From positions 1-64,000 of the IMG/VR virus record IMGVR_UViG_3300028197_001695: DNA of 64,000 bases; one strand, given 5' to 3'. The notes under the pieces are model-generated. The model was given only the letters and a program-made list of their open reading frames with translations. It was not told the DNA's origin and searched no databases. This document shows positions 52,116 to 59,098 of this stretch, piece after piece (the first letter of the stretch is position 1; the number at the start of each line of letters is the position of its first letter). Position numbers and translations under genes: made by a program. The DNA comes from a virus.

Positions 52116-52143
52116 TTGCTTTATTACTATACACTACTATAAT
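52116..52143 (+). promoter_or_regulatory. Early promoter E11, leaderless
   Basis: TTGCTT (52116-52121), 16 bp, TATAAT (52138-52143), then 6 nt to the ATG at 52150. Confidence 0.75.
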
Positions 52144-52149
52144 GAACAC

Positions 52150-52266
52150 ATGAGAGATCGAGAACGCGCTTTCTTTGAGAATGTAGTATTTACCTGCTTA
52201 GTTTTATTAAGTTGTATTATTTCAACCTTCGGGGTTTACAAATTTTTTGGTTTATTTGTTAACTGA
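52150..52266 (+). CDS. Small membrane protein
   Basis: 38 residues: charged start MRDRERAFFEN and one hydrophobic span VVFTCLVLLSCIISTFGVY. The start at 52150 rather than the upstream TTG-type frame is set by promoter E11. A terminator follows at 52287. Function unknown. Confidence 0.65.
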   Translation: MRDRERAFFENVVFTCLVLLSCIISTFGVYKFFGLFVN

Positions 52267-52286
52267 TCTTGCTGACATAACATAAT

Positions 52287-52329
52287 ACCCGTCCTCCTTT
52301 TTTTGGTTTCTAAGGGGGGCGGGTTCTTT
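52287..52329 (+). terminator. Rho-independent terminator
   Basis: An 11-bp stem (52287-52297 with 52314-52324, two G-U pairs) with a 16-nt loop is followed by TCTTT. The region to 52542 is otherwise gene-free and AT-rich. Confidence 0.75.
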
Positions 52330-52542
52330 ATTTGGCACTTATTTAGCCCAAAATCCTACAACCTTGGGGCTTATTATTTAGAATAATATTTGGCAAACTT
52401 GCCTCTTCTAGCAGTTAGCTCATGTATGACCACAGCCAATTAAACAAAGAATAATCAGTATTCCACTACAAGCTACTAGCCCCAAAAGTACCAATTTATT
52501 TATTTTATGTTGCATGCAATAATATTACACAGTAAGCGGGGC

Positions 52543-52731
52543 TTATTTGTTTTTATTCTTTTTTGCCTGTAGCTTCTTTATCTTACTATAGAATTTTCCT
52601 TTATTTGAGTTATCAACCATGCAGTCTCCAAAGGGTTGCTTATTATTTAATCCAAATATTTCTCTTAGCCTCTCTGTTTGTGCCTCATCTAGATTTACAT
52701 CGAATTTATTTTGTTCGCTATCTTCTTGCAT
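52543..52731 (-). CDS. Small charged protein, unknown
   Basis: 62 residues: an acidic start, FDVNLDEAQTERLREIFGLN and a lysine/asparagine tail. On the minus strand a TATAAT lies 5 nt before its ATG, reminiscent of the leaderless early genes, but no good -35 is seen. It is the only minus-strand gene candidate in the surrounding repeat-rich region. Confidence 0.45.
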   Translation of the reverse strand: MQEDSEQNKFDVNLDEAQTERLREIFGLNNKQPFGDCMVDNSNKGKFYSKIKKLQAKKNKNK

Positions 52732-52783
52732 ATAGTATTATATAAAAAGCAGCAGGGCGGGGCTATTGTTATTTGAAAAAATA

Positions 52784-52830
52784 TTTGGTAACCTTCTGCA
52801 ACCTTTGGTAACCTTTTGCAACCTTTTGGT
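52784..52830. repeat. 20-bp tandem repeat
   Basis: TTTGGTAACCTTYTGCAACC is present twice in tandem (52784-52803, 52804-52823), followed by a partial third copy TTTTGGTA. Adjacent to a strong promoter; such iteron-like arrays can be protein-binding or origin sites. Confidence 0.85.
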
Positions 52831-52837
52831 ATCGCGC

Positions 52838-52865
52838 TTGACATTACTAGCTTATTTGCTATGAT
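52838..52865 (+). promoter_or_regulatory. Strong consensus promoter with no gene behind it
   Basis: TTGACA (52838-52843), 16 bp, TATGAT (52860-52865) with extended -10 TG at 52857-52858. This is the best sigma70 match in the window. AACCAAAT just downstream (52868-52875) can pair with ATTTGGTT at 52941-52948, which is followed by a T-run, so a short RNA of roughly 80 nt is possible. Confidence 0.65.
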
Positions 52866-53317
52866 GTAACCAAATTGTGCTTGGTTTGGGGCCAGCTTTT
52901 ATTTGCTTTTATTTGCTTAAAGTTACAGAAACGGGCTTTTATTTGGTTTTTTTTAGAAAAATAGGTGTTTGCTTTGTGTCTGACTAGGGTAAAATATTAC
53001 TTATTATAAAAAAATATTACAAGCGGGGCTAGTTTTATAAAATTTTGTTTGCTCAGAGGCCATTTGGGTTGCTTTTGTTTGTTTTTGTTGGCTATTCGGG
53101 GGCAAAATATACCAAGCTTACCATTATTTATTATTTAGAGCAACAGCCACTATCCTATTATCCATTCCTATATCCATTAATATCTGGTATAACCCTTATT
53201 TTATCTTGTTTTCTTATTGTATTTGTATTATGTATTACTCTATGTATTACCTTGTGGTATACTGTATAAAAAGGAATAAAAACTAAGGTATAAATAAAAA
53301 GAATAAATTATTATAAT

Positions 53318-53962
53318 TTATTGTAAATTATACTTATCTACCCAACCTAGTCTCTCTATTCTATCTTCAAGATATTGTTTGGCCCAGACTAACATCTCTG
53401 GGGAAGGAGCATGTTCATCGTTGTGGGAATGTCTGAATTCTTGGTCTTTGAGTCTGGGATCTGTTTCTGCTGCTATACGGACTGCTACAGCTTTATCTTT
53501 GTCAGATTTATTGAAATGACCAAGGTTAAGAAGCTTGCTATTATGTTTAATACCCGACTTATACTTCTTTTCTGTTTTGCACCAATAAACCCCAATTACC
53601 CCGCTAGTATTATCTTTTCGTTTCTTAGCATTATCTTGGTTTTGTTTATAGGTAGCTAGCCTAAGATTCCAAATCTTATTGTTTGCTGCATCCCCATCTA
53701 TATGATCAACAAACTTTTCTTCTGGATCTATCCCCTTACATAAAAAGTAGACTACTCTATTCACACAATATTTTTTACCATTAAACTCAACTCTAAAGTA
53801 TCCTGTTTCTAAGAGAGTGCCAGCTTCTTTGCCTTTTACAAAGTTGTTCCCCCTATTACACCTCCAAACAAGCCCAGTTTTTGATTCTTCACTGTAAGCA
53901 ACATAATCTCCTATGTCTTTGGGGATTGGTGTGCATTTTTTTCTTGATGTTCCCGTTCTCAT
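53318..53962 (-). CDS. HNH homing-type endonuclease with AP2-like DNA-binding domain
   Basis: 214 residues. The HNH part is VNRVVYFLCKGIDPEEKFVDHIDGDAANNKIWNLRLATYKQN with the family H-N-R spacing, preceded by an NUMOD-like GYFRVEFNGKKYCVNR strand pair. Residues about 125-170 (SGVIGVYWCKTEKKYKSGI, LGHFNKSDKDKAVAVRIAAE) form an AP2/ERF-like DNA-binding domain. Such genes spread as mobile endonucleases in phages. It overlaps the endonuclease VII-like gene by 4 nt. Confidence 0.88.
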   Translation of the reverse strand: MRTGTSRKKCTPIPKDIGDYVAYSEESKTGLVWRCNRGNNFVKGKEAGTLLETGYFRVEFNGKKYCVNRVVYFLCKGIDPEEKFVDHIDGDAANNKIWNLRLATYKQNQDNAKKRKDNTSGVIGVYWCKTEKKYKSGIKHNSKLLNLGHFNKSDKDKAVAVRIAAETDPRLKDQEFRHSHNDEHAPSPEMLVWAKQYLEDRIERLGWVDKYNLQ

Positions 53963-54381
53963 ATTTTTTTAAGGTATTTAATAGCACTGTAAAGCAATTC
54001 AACATTATCTTTGAAATTACCTATGCTTCTATTGCAGTTGTGACACAGCCAACCACGAAATTCTTTTGTTTTATGATCGTGATCACAAACCCAAGGCCCA
54101 AGTCTTAATCCACCTTTTCCTTTGACTTCTTCTCCTGTCCCACTGCAAATTGGGCAAGTATGATCTTCTGGAGGGGGAGGAGTGGATATCCGAAGATCTC
54201 TCCTTTCTTTCCCTAACCTTTTTTCACACTCTTTGCATTCAGTTCTTCTATAAGCCCCTCTATCACGGAACCTGAACGAGTCTACAGGTCTATGTTTGCC
54301 ACATTTTTCGCAGAATTTTGTTTCTACATCTGGCTTAACAGAATAAAAACTACGGAAAAACTCCAATTGATCAGAACTCAT
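53959..54381 (-). CDS. Recombination endonuclease VII-like nuclease
   Basis: 140 residues. An N-terminal zinc-binding CEKCGKHRP and TECKECEKR pair is followed by CPICSG and the catalytic core VCDHDHKTKEFRGWLCHNCNRSIGNFKDN, the hallmark of the T4 gp49 (endonuclease VII) family. These enzymes cut Holliday junctions and branched DNA before packaging. In this window it is a possible partner of the RuvB-like ATPase at 60224. It is coupled by ATGA to the HNH/AP2 gene. Confidence 0.88.
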   Translation of the reverse strand: MSSDQLEFFRSFYSVKPDVETKFCEKCGKHRPVDSFRFRDRGAYRRTECKECEKRLGKERRDLRISTPPPPEDHTCPICSGTGEEVKGKGGLRLGPWVCDHDHKTKEFRGWLCHNCNRSIGNFKDNVELLYSAIKYLKKI

Positions 54382-54390
54382 TGCATTATT

Positions 54391-54747
54391 CTATATCTTC
54401 ACCCAGTTCTTATCAAGAGACAATTTAAATGAACCTAAGTGTTTTTGGCCCCATTCTTCTGGTTTAATCATAGATAATACATTCTTACCCCGAATCTCAT
54501 ATAAATAATAAGTTTCTCCTACTATTGGCTCGAAATTAAATTCTGCTTCATATATTATCCTATCCCAGTTGTATTGATCTATTACTCTATCATACTCTTC
54601 TTTTAGCTGTATCAGCTTCTGCTGAGTGTCTCTCTCTATACTAGAAATCCCCTGCGACTTGAATGAAGTAAGGTCATTCTTGATTATCGGAGGAGATAAA
54701 GTAGAGACTGGATATGATAGAAAAGCTGAACCAGTTACATCGTTCAT
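54391..54747 (-). CDS. DUF2452-like protein
   Basis: 118 residues. The pattern SYPVSTLSPPIIKNDLTSFKSQGI, a helix with LIQLKEEYDRVIDQYNWDRIIYEAEFNFEPIVGETYYLYE and a terminal SMIKPEEWG resembles DUF2452, a small family of unknown role found in phages and marine bacteria. It precedes the nuclease genes by 9 nt. No function is recognised. Confidence 0.6.
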   Translation of the reverse strand: MNDVTGSAFLSYPVSTLSPPIIKNDLTSFKSQGISSIERDTQQKLIQLKEEYDRVIDQYNWDRIIYEAEFNFEPIVGETYYLYEIRGKNVLSMIKPEEWGQKHLGSFKLSLDKNWVKI

Positions 54748-54757
54748 TCCTTATTAA

Positions 54758-55588
54758 TTATTTTAATTTACAAAAACATCTTGATAGACCTTCTTCAATT
54801 GACACCAAGGGCTTAAAACCTAAATCTTTTTTTGTCTCAGTTATATCTGCCAAAGAGTGCCTTACATCCCCTTCTCTCTTCGGAGAGTTCTCCCATTTAA
54901 CATTATGCCTTTGATTTATAAAATCTCTTATGTAATTCATTGAGACCGATTCTCCAGAGCCTACATCATAAACCTTACCCCCAAACCAATCTTCTGATTC
55001 CATAGCGCAAATATTTGCTAAAACAATATCTTCAACATGAACAAGGTCACGAGTTTGCTCCCCATCTCCATCCATACGCAAAGGCTTTCCTTCTTGTATC
55101 ATTTCCATCCATGCACCAATCGCTGTTGAATAAGATCCACTATAGCTTTGGTCTTCAGAGTAAGCGTTAAAGTAACGAAGACAAACTGTATCTAAACCAT
55201 ATAATTGAGAAAATAACTTACATTCCATTTCTGAAACTAACTTATGTAGTCCATAAGGAGAACAAGAAACACCATCTCTATTGCCATTTGCAGCACTTGA
55301 AGAACTAAAAATAACACGCTTTACATCATGATTTGTCGCCCACTCCAAAAGTGTCGAAGTCACAAGAACATTTTGTTTCATTGTGTAAGACGGATTACGA
55401 ACAGAAAACTCAACTCTTGGCTCAGCAGCAAGGTGGAAGACATAATCAAAATCTTCATCAGGTAAGCAATGAAGGACATCTTCATTATCTTTTTTGTCTA
55501 TACCTCGCACATCATGACCCAAAGATTTTAATTTATGAAATATGTGACCTCCAATATACCCTTTATGACCAGTTACTAATATCTTCAT
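54758..55588 (-). CDS. NAD-dependent sugar epimerase/dehydratase (extended SDR)
   Basis: 276 residues. The cofactor loop GHKGYIGG lies at residues 7-14, the SSSSAANG strand near 96 and the catalytic YGLHK at 112-116 are present, followed by RYFNAYSEDQ and RDLVHVEDIVLANICAM, typical of UDP-glucose 4-epimerase-like extended short-chain dehydrogenases. It probably prepares a nucleotide sugar for the transferases nearby. Shorter than classical GalE (about 338). Confidence 0.85.
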   Translation of the reverse strand: MKILVTGHKGYIGGHIFHKLKSLGHDVRGIDKKDNEDVLHCLPDEDFDYVFHLAAEPRVEFSVRNPSYTMKQNVLVTSTLLEWATNHDVKRVIFSSSSAANGNRDGVSCSPYGLHKLVSEMECKLFSQLYGLDTVCLRYFNAYSEDQSYSGSYSTAIGAWMEMIQEGKPLRMDGDGEQTRDLVHVEDIVLANICAMESEDWFGGKVYDVGSGESVSMNYIRDFINQRHNVKWENSPKREGDVRHSLADITETKKDLGFKPLVSIEEGLSRCFCKLK

Positions 55589-55612
55589 GATTACTCTAAT
55601 AAATATAAAAAT

Positions 55613-56212
55613 TTAAATCGGCCAAGAAAATCCTTTTTCTACATCAATCTTAACTCCAAAAACCCTAGATCTCCATAATACCGATCCAACCTGTGCATCT
55701 TCAAAAATACAATAATCCTCTTTAAGTCCATGATTTGCTACAATAGAAGCCGCTCTTTTGGATAAAAAATACGCTCCTCCCATACAATAGATTACTCTTG
55801 GGACAAAAAACTTCACGTCATTTAATTCTTCACTTTCACATTTCCCGAAATGCCAATCAGAACTGTAATCACCTCGAACTAAGAGGCCAGAATAATCATT
55901 TTTTGAAGCGTCTTTAACAATTTTGTCGAAACCATCTAAGAAAACTACATCGTCATCTGTTTTCAGGAGTAAGTCGAAATCTTTATTTTCAACCGCCCAC
56001 TTTACAGCCATCATGCTTTTTACACTTAGACTTTCATAATTATCTGGGCAAGGCAAATAAACTACTTTCCCTTTAACCAAAGGAGAGGACAATGAAGGAT
56101 CACCAATGAAATACATGTGGTCTCCAAGCCTAGAAGTATCTTGAGACAACATTTTGTGCCTATACTTCTCACAAGATAAAATTATTGTAAATAATCGGTC
56201 CTTTGGTTCCAT
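55613..56212 (-). CDS. GT31-like glycosyltransferase
   Basis: 199 residues. LLLKTDDDVVFLDGF gives the DxD metal/donor motif, YCMGGAYFLSKRAASIV the conserved glycine turn and EDAQVGSVLWR the E-D-x-x-x-G motif, the three landmarks of GT31 (beta-1,3-galactosyltransferase type) enzymes, which are unusual in phages. It sits in a small minus-strand cluster with an epimerase, a beta-propeller protein and a sulfotransferase. Confidence 0.75.
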   Translation of the reverse strand: MEPKDRLFTIILSCEKYRHKMLSQDTSRLGDHMYFIGDPSLSSPLVKGKVVYLPCPDNYESLSVKSMMAVKWAVENKDFDLLLKTDDDVVFLDGFDKIVKDASKNDYSGLLVRGDYSSDWHFGKCESEELNDVKFFVPRVIYCMGGAYFLSKRAASIVANHGLKEDYCIFEDAQVGSVLWRSRVFGVKIDVEKGFSWPI

Positions 56213-56214
56213 TA

Positions 56215-57477
56215 TTAAAATTTAAGCTTAATCGCTCTGGAAGTCCCTGCTAGCCCAAGGAAAACTTCTTTGCCTTTAACTGTAGCGCAAGTAGAGTAAC
56301 CAGTTCCAAGACTCATTATCCCAGAACCCTCTTTTGCTGTTGGCCAACCATCCATAAACTGATACTCATAGTCTTCCCATTGGATCTCCTGAGTGAGAGG
56401 ATTAACCCTAAAACATTTAGTATCTCCCCAGAATGCGCTGTAAAGCCAACCATCAGGGGCGAGGTAACCGTGGAAGTTTTTATTTTTATTGGCTACCTTC
56501 AAGTATCCTTCTGGCAAGTCTATCTCTTCATAACTATCATCAGCACAATTAATAATTAAAATCTTTTTGCCCGTCCTTGGTAAACAAAATACCTTATTAA
56601 CACTCTTGACATATGTAGCCCCAACATACTTAACACTAAATCCAGAAACCCCAGATTTAATAGGATCACCTTCTAACAAGAAAGAATTACCATTCTTATC
56701 TATCTTGAGAATTTTGCTTCCTAAAGCTGGTGGCATATAAATGTTTCCATCTGGATCTGCTGCTGCTCCCCACACATGACTAAAGAATCCTATTTGTGGA
56801 GGAGTGAATGAACCAATCTCACCCGTTTTAGTATCCAAGGTATAAATTTTTAATGTCTTTGTATAAGATGGCATATAAATAATACCATTTGCTCCCTCTG
56901 CTCCAGATCTAACTTGAGGACAAGAGCTAAATTTCTTTTCTAAAGTAATCTCTCCCGTTGACCTTTTTAACTTAGCTATAGAAGTCGAATACGCTGGTAA
57001 AAAATAAGTATAGCCATCAGAAGCTTCTACATTACCTATAAAGCCATGACTACCTTGAAGGTTTCTCTTAATAGAATCAGTAAGAGTATCTGTCTCAATA
57101 TACATATCGGACTTATAGCCTAACGAATGGATAACCCCGCTGTCATCCATCGCCATCGTGCGAGTCTTTGTCAGATTACCTCTGATCTCGCCTTTTAAAT
57201 ATTCCAGCTTTGGCCAAGATGTTTTTGATGAATCTAAAAAAAAACCTTCCGCACTCGACTCCGCACTCGACTCCGCACTCGACTCCGCACTCGACTCCGC
57301 ACTCGACTCCGCACTGGTTTCCCAAGGTGGTTCAGAACTTGATTCAGCACTAGAAACTTCCGCCTCAGCACTAGAAATAAGCTCAGAGCTTGATAAGTGA
57401 TTTTTTAATTGTTTTAATTGATCCACTGAAGTCTCTAATGAGTCAATTACTGAGGAGATTTGGTCTGAAGTTTTCAT
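56215..57477 (-). CDS. Beta-propeller protein with SAES-repeat linker
   Basis: 420 residues from the ATG at 57477 (a longer frame reaches 57507). An N-terminal helix (SVIDSLETSVDQLKQLKNHL) is followed by a low-complexity linker in which SSAE is repeated, encoded by a 12-bp DNA repeat. From about residue 110 it has repeating blades such as NGIIYMPSYTKTLKIYTLD, DGNIYMPPALGSKILKIDKNG and DGWLYSAFWGDTKCFRVNP, a beta-propeller. This is probably a virion or secreted binding protein; binding partner unknown. Confidence 0.65.
   Translation of the reverse strand: MKTSDQISSVIDSLETSVDQLKQLKNHLSSSELISSAEAEVSSAESSSEPPWETSAESSAESSAESSAESSAESSAEGFFLDSSKTSWPKLEYLKGEIRGNLTKTRTMAMDDSGVIHSLGYKSDMYIETDTLTDSIKRNLQGSHGFIGNVEASDGYTYFLPAYSTSIAKLKRSTGEITLEKKFSSCPQVRSGAEGANGIIYMPSYTKTLKIYTLDTKTGEIGSFTPPQIGFFSHVWGAAADPDGNIYMPPALGSKILKIDKNGNSFLLEGDPIKSGVSGFSVKYVGATYVKSVNKVFCLPRTGKKILIINCADDSYEEIDLPEGYLKVANKNKNFHGYLAPDGWLYSAFWGDTKCFRVNPLTQEIQWEDYEYQFMDGWPTAKEGSGIMSLGTGYSTCATVKGKEVFLGLAGTSRAIKLKF
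57249..57316. repeat. 12-bp tandem repeat encoding SSAE units
   Basis: CCGCACTCGACT is repeated five times without change (57249-57308) with a partial sixth. It lies inside the linker of the beta-propeller gene and would change linker length by four residues per unit. Confidence 0.95.
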
Positions 57478-57524
57478 GCTAACATATTCTAACAAAAGTT
57501 CGTGCAATTGTCAAGTTAATTCGT

Positions 57525-57600
57525 TGGTGCGCCCGACCGGACTTGAACCGATAACCAAGGGTTTATGAGACCCCTGCTCTAACCATTGAGCTACAGGCGC
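57525..57600 (-). tRNA. tRNA with CAT anticodon, probably tRNA-Ile2
   Basis: A complete cloverleaf on the minus strand, 76 nt including an encoded CCA: acceptor GCGCCTG with CGGGCGC (one G-U), D-arm GCTCAATGGTTAGAGC, anticodon loop CTCATAA, T-arm with GGTTCAAGTCC. The AGAGCAGG...CTTGGT features resemble E. coli tRNA-Ile2, whose CAT anticodon is modified to read AUA, more than elongator Met. AUA codons suit this AT-rich genome. Confidence 0.9.
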
Positions 57601-57622
57601 ATTATCATTCTGTCTAGTGATT

Positions 57623-58246
57623 TTATTCACCAAATTTATAATTAAAATGTTTTATATCATCTCGATACACTTTCGAGATAATATCCCTAGTCTCATCATC
57701 ATAATACTCTGTGTAATGCCTATGATTACTTTTATTGACATGAGGCAAGTCTTGCTTGGGTATTCCAATATCCTTGCAAATAAAATTAAAATCTTCCTGC
57801 AAACTTTCTATTTTACCCACAAAATCCATTTTTAATTCACCCTTGACGCTTAAAAAACTGTATTGTGTTTTTAAATGAGGCATTTCAACATCAGGTTTTT
57901 GAGTTTGATAGAAGTATGTTTGAGGTTCTGAAACTTTAATTAAAAAATCCTTAAAGCTCATGTCATTGTCCTGTATCTTCCGACAAGCGTCCTTGTCCCA
58001 AAAATAGTGTTGATGATCAGGTCTCATCTGTTCCCAATAAGTATAAACGCTTAGCATACGAGACCAAGGATTTCTCACTATGGAATAGTACTTATAAGAA
58101 TTAGAATTAAAAATATAATTATGATAATTCTCCAAGGTTGCATGGGAGTTGCCCCGCCAACAATTAAAATTGTTACATTTTGTGATTGATGAACCTCCAC
58201 ATTTTGGGATATGTACAAACACAAATTTTTTAGTTTTGTTGATCAT
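57623..58246 (-). CDS. Sulfotransferase family protein
   Basis: 207 residues. FVFVHIPKCGGSSI (residues 8-21) is the 5'-phosphosulfate loop and YYSIVRNPWSRMLSVY (53-68) the 3'-phosphate-binding motif of PAPS-dependent carbohydrate sulfotransferases (Sulfotransfer_2 type). FVGKIESLQEDFNFICKDIGI is also family-like. It would transfer sulfate from PAPS to a sugar. With the nearby epimerase and GT31-like enzyme it suggests a sulfated glycan. The tRNA lies just beyond its stop. Confidence 0.85.
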   Translation of the reverse strand: MINKTKKFVFVHIPKCGGSSITKCNNFNCWRGNSHATLENYHNYIFNSNSYKYYSIVRNPWSRMLSVYTYWEQMRPDHQHYFWDKDACRKIQDNDMSFKDFLIKVSEPQTYFYQTQKPDVEMPHLKTQYSFLSVKGELKMDFVGKIESLQEDFNFICKDIGIPKQDLPHVNKSNHRHYTEYYDDETRDIISKVYRDDIKHFNYKFGE

Positions 58247-58269
58247 GTTTCTATTCCGAAAATAAAAAA

Positions 58270-58368
58270 TTAAAATGTATCAAAAATATCTTCCAATAAA
58301 CCAAGGCGATACATCATGAATAATATTACGCCAATAAATATTGCTAAAACAAGTTCGCTTTTGTTCAT
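58270..58368 (-). CDS. Small membrane protein
   Basis: 32 residues: MNKSELVLAIFIGVILFMMY followed by a short acidic tail. One membrane span is predicted. It overlaps the preceding gene stop by 4 nt (ATGA) and fills the gap before the sulfotransferase. Confidence 0.6.
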   Translation of the reverse strand: MNKSELVLAIFIGVILFMMYRLGLLEDIFDTF

Positions 58369-58607
58369 GACTCTCTTACCCTAACTACTTCTTTCTTGAC
58401 ATTCTTAAAGTCTTTGTCGTATCTATCTGACCAGTGAGGGTCTTTAGCTTGTAGAACCTGTTCATATTCCTTGTCGATAAGTTGATTCTGGACCTGCCTC
58501 TCTATCCAGCTTGGAGGATTCAGAATTTGATTTAAATCAAGATCTGATTCTTCGCCAAACATGGACTTCTTGAGCTTATGCAAGAGTAATTCAAATTTAT
58601 TTTTCAT
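58365..58607 (-). CDS. Small charged protein, unknown
   Basis: 80 residues, helical and charged (KFELLLHKLKKSMFGEESDL; IERQVQNQLIDKEYEQVLQAKDPHW). It begins 1 nt after the small membrane gene stop and ends in an ATGA overlap. No function recognised. Confidence 0.65.
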   Translation of the reverse strand: MKNKFELLLHKLKKSMFGEESDLDLNQILNPPSWIERQVQNQLIDKEYEQVLQAKDPHWSDRYDKDFKNVKKEVVRVRES

Positions 58608-58608
58608 T

Positions 58609-58734
58609 TTACCAATGTCTAATTGTATTTGCGATAATGAAACCGCAAGTTGTAATATGGATTAACCACCAAAAAGTTCTAATGACTGCTGCAATATCTG
58701 CTTCTGTACCATCATCTGAGATTTTTTGGCCCAT
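58609..58734 (-). CDS. Small membrane protein in a tight gene cluster
   Basis: 41 residues beginning MGQKISDDGTEADIAAVIRT, then the hydrophobic segment FWWLIHITTCGFIIANTI and an RHW end, a layout common among small phage membrane proteins. An AGGA lies 2 nt before the ATG. Its stop is 1 nt before the next gene. It overlaps in another frame the alternative ORF 58662-58772. Confidence 0.6.
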   Translation of the reverse strand: MGQKISDDGTEADIAAVIRTFWWLIHITTCGFIIANTIRHW

Positions 58735-58772
58735 TGTCCTAGCCCATATTCTCCAAATTTTTTTTTATTCAT
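58662..58772 (-). CDS. Overlapping short ORF, alternative or co-existing
   Basis: 36 residues, MNKKKFGEYGLGQWAKKSQM and a glutamine/leucine-rich end, overlapping the 58609-58734 gene by 73 nt in another frame. The unique first 38 nt follow the 58785 gene stop by 12 nt. It may be a real overlapping gene or only a chance frame. Confidence 0.3.
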   Translation of the reverse strand: MNKKKFGEYGLGQWAKKSQMMVQKQILQQSLELFGG

Positions 58773-58784
58773 AACTTACCCAAA

Positions 58785-58988
58785 TTAATAACCTTCAATA
58801 ATATTATTAATTGTTTCAACTACTTCATTATGATGAGCGATAGTCTCTACTTTCTTTTCGATTTCTACACCCAGATCAGGATGTTCTCCGATAGCTACTT
58901 GATGATTCAAATAGGTTTCCAGATCTGCTCTGGCGATATCTCCAAGAGCTTCGTGTTTTTTCTTAATTGCTTTTAAATGTGCATTCAT
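58785..58988 (-). CDS. Small helical protein, unknown
   Basis: 67 residues, almost wholly helical and acidic with several histidines (KKHEALGDIARADLETYLNH; KKVETIAHHNEVVETIN). It lies 22 nt beyond the tRNA-Leu gene. No function recognised. Confidence 0.6.
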   Translation of the reverse strand: MNAHLKAIKKKHEALGDIARADLETYLNHQVAIGEHPDLGVEIEKKVETIAHHNEVVETINNIIEGY

Positions 58989-59010
58989 ATTATTTTTTTA
59001 ATAGTTTTAA

Positions 59011-59093
59011 TAGCTCTGGAGGGGATCGAACCCTCACGATCTAGGATCAACGGATTTTAAATCCGCAGCGTCTACCAATTCCGCCACAGAGCC
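59011..59093 (-). tRNA. tRNA-Leu (TAA anticodon)
   Basis: A class II cloverleaf of 83 nt on the minus strand: acceptor GGCTCTG with CAGAGCT (first pair G-U), long variable arm (about TGATCCTAGATCGT), anticodon loop TTTAAAA giving TAA, T-arm GGTTCGATCC. No CCA is encoded, unlike the tRNA at 57525. It reads UUA codons, common in AT-rich genes. Confidence 0.93.
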
Positions 59094-59098
59094 TAAAT

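Larger units (their letters stand above)
52732..53317. other. Gene-free AT-rich region with repeated TTATTTG motifs
   Basis: No convincing gene. It contains a 20-bp tandem repeat, the orphan promoter at 52838-52865, several copies of TTTATTTGCTT or TTTATTTGG and simple T-rich tracts. An extended -10 TGGTATACT near 53258 points into the convergent nuclease gene. The open frame from a TTG at 53045 looks like translated low-complexity sequence. Confidence 0.6.

Noticed and set aside
53045-53269. 74-residue hydrophobic frame starting with TTG
   Set aside because: T-rich low-complexity DNA naturally gives hydrophobic translation; no ATG, no fitting promoter geometry.
57249-57316. CRISPR-like direct repeat
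   Set aside because: Units are contiguous 12-mers without spacers and lie within a coding frame.
57158-57400. Plus-strand frame with ALDS repeats
   Set aside because: It is the antisense reading of the 12-bp SSAE repeat in the beta-propeller gene.
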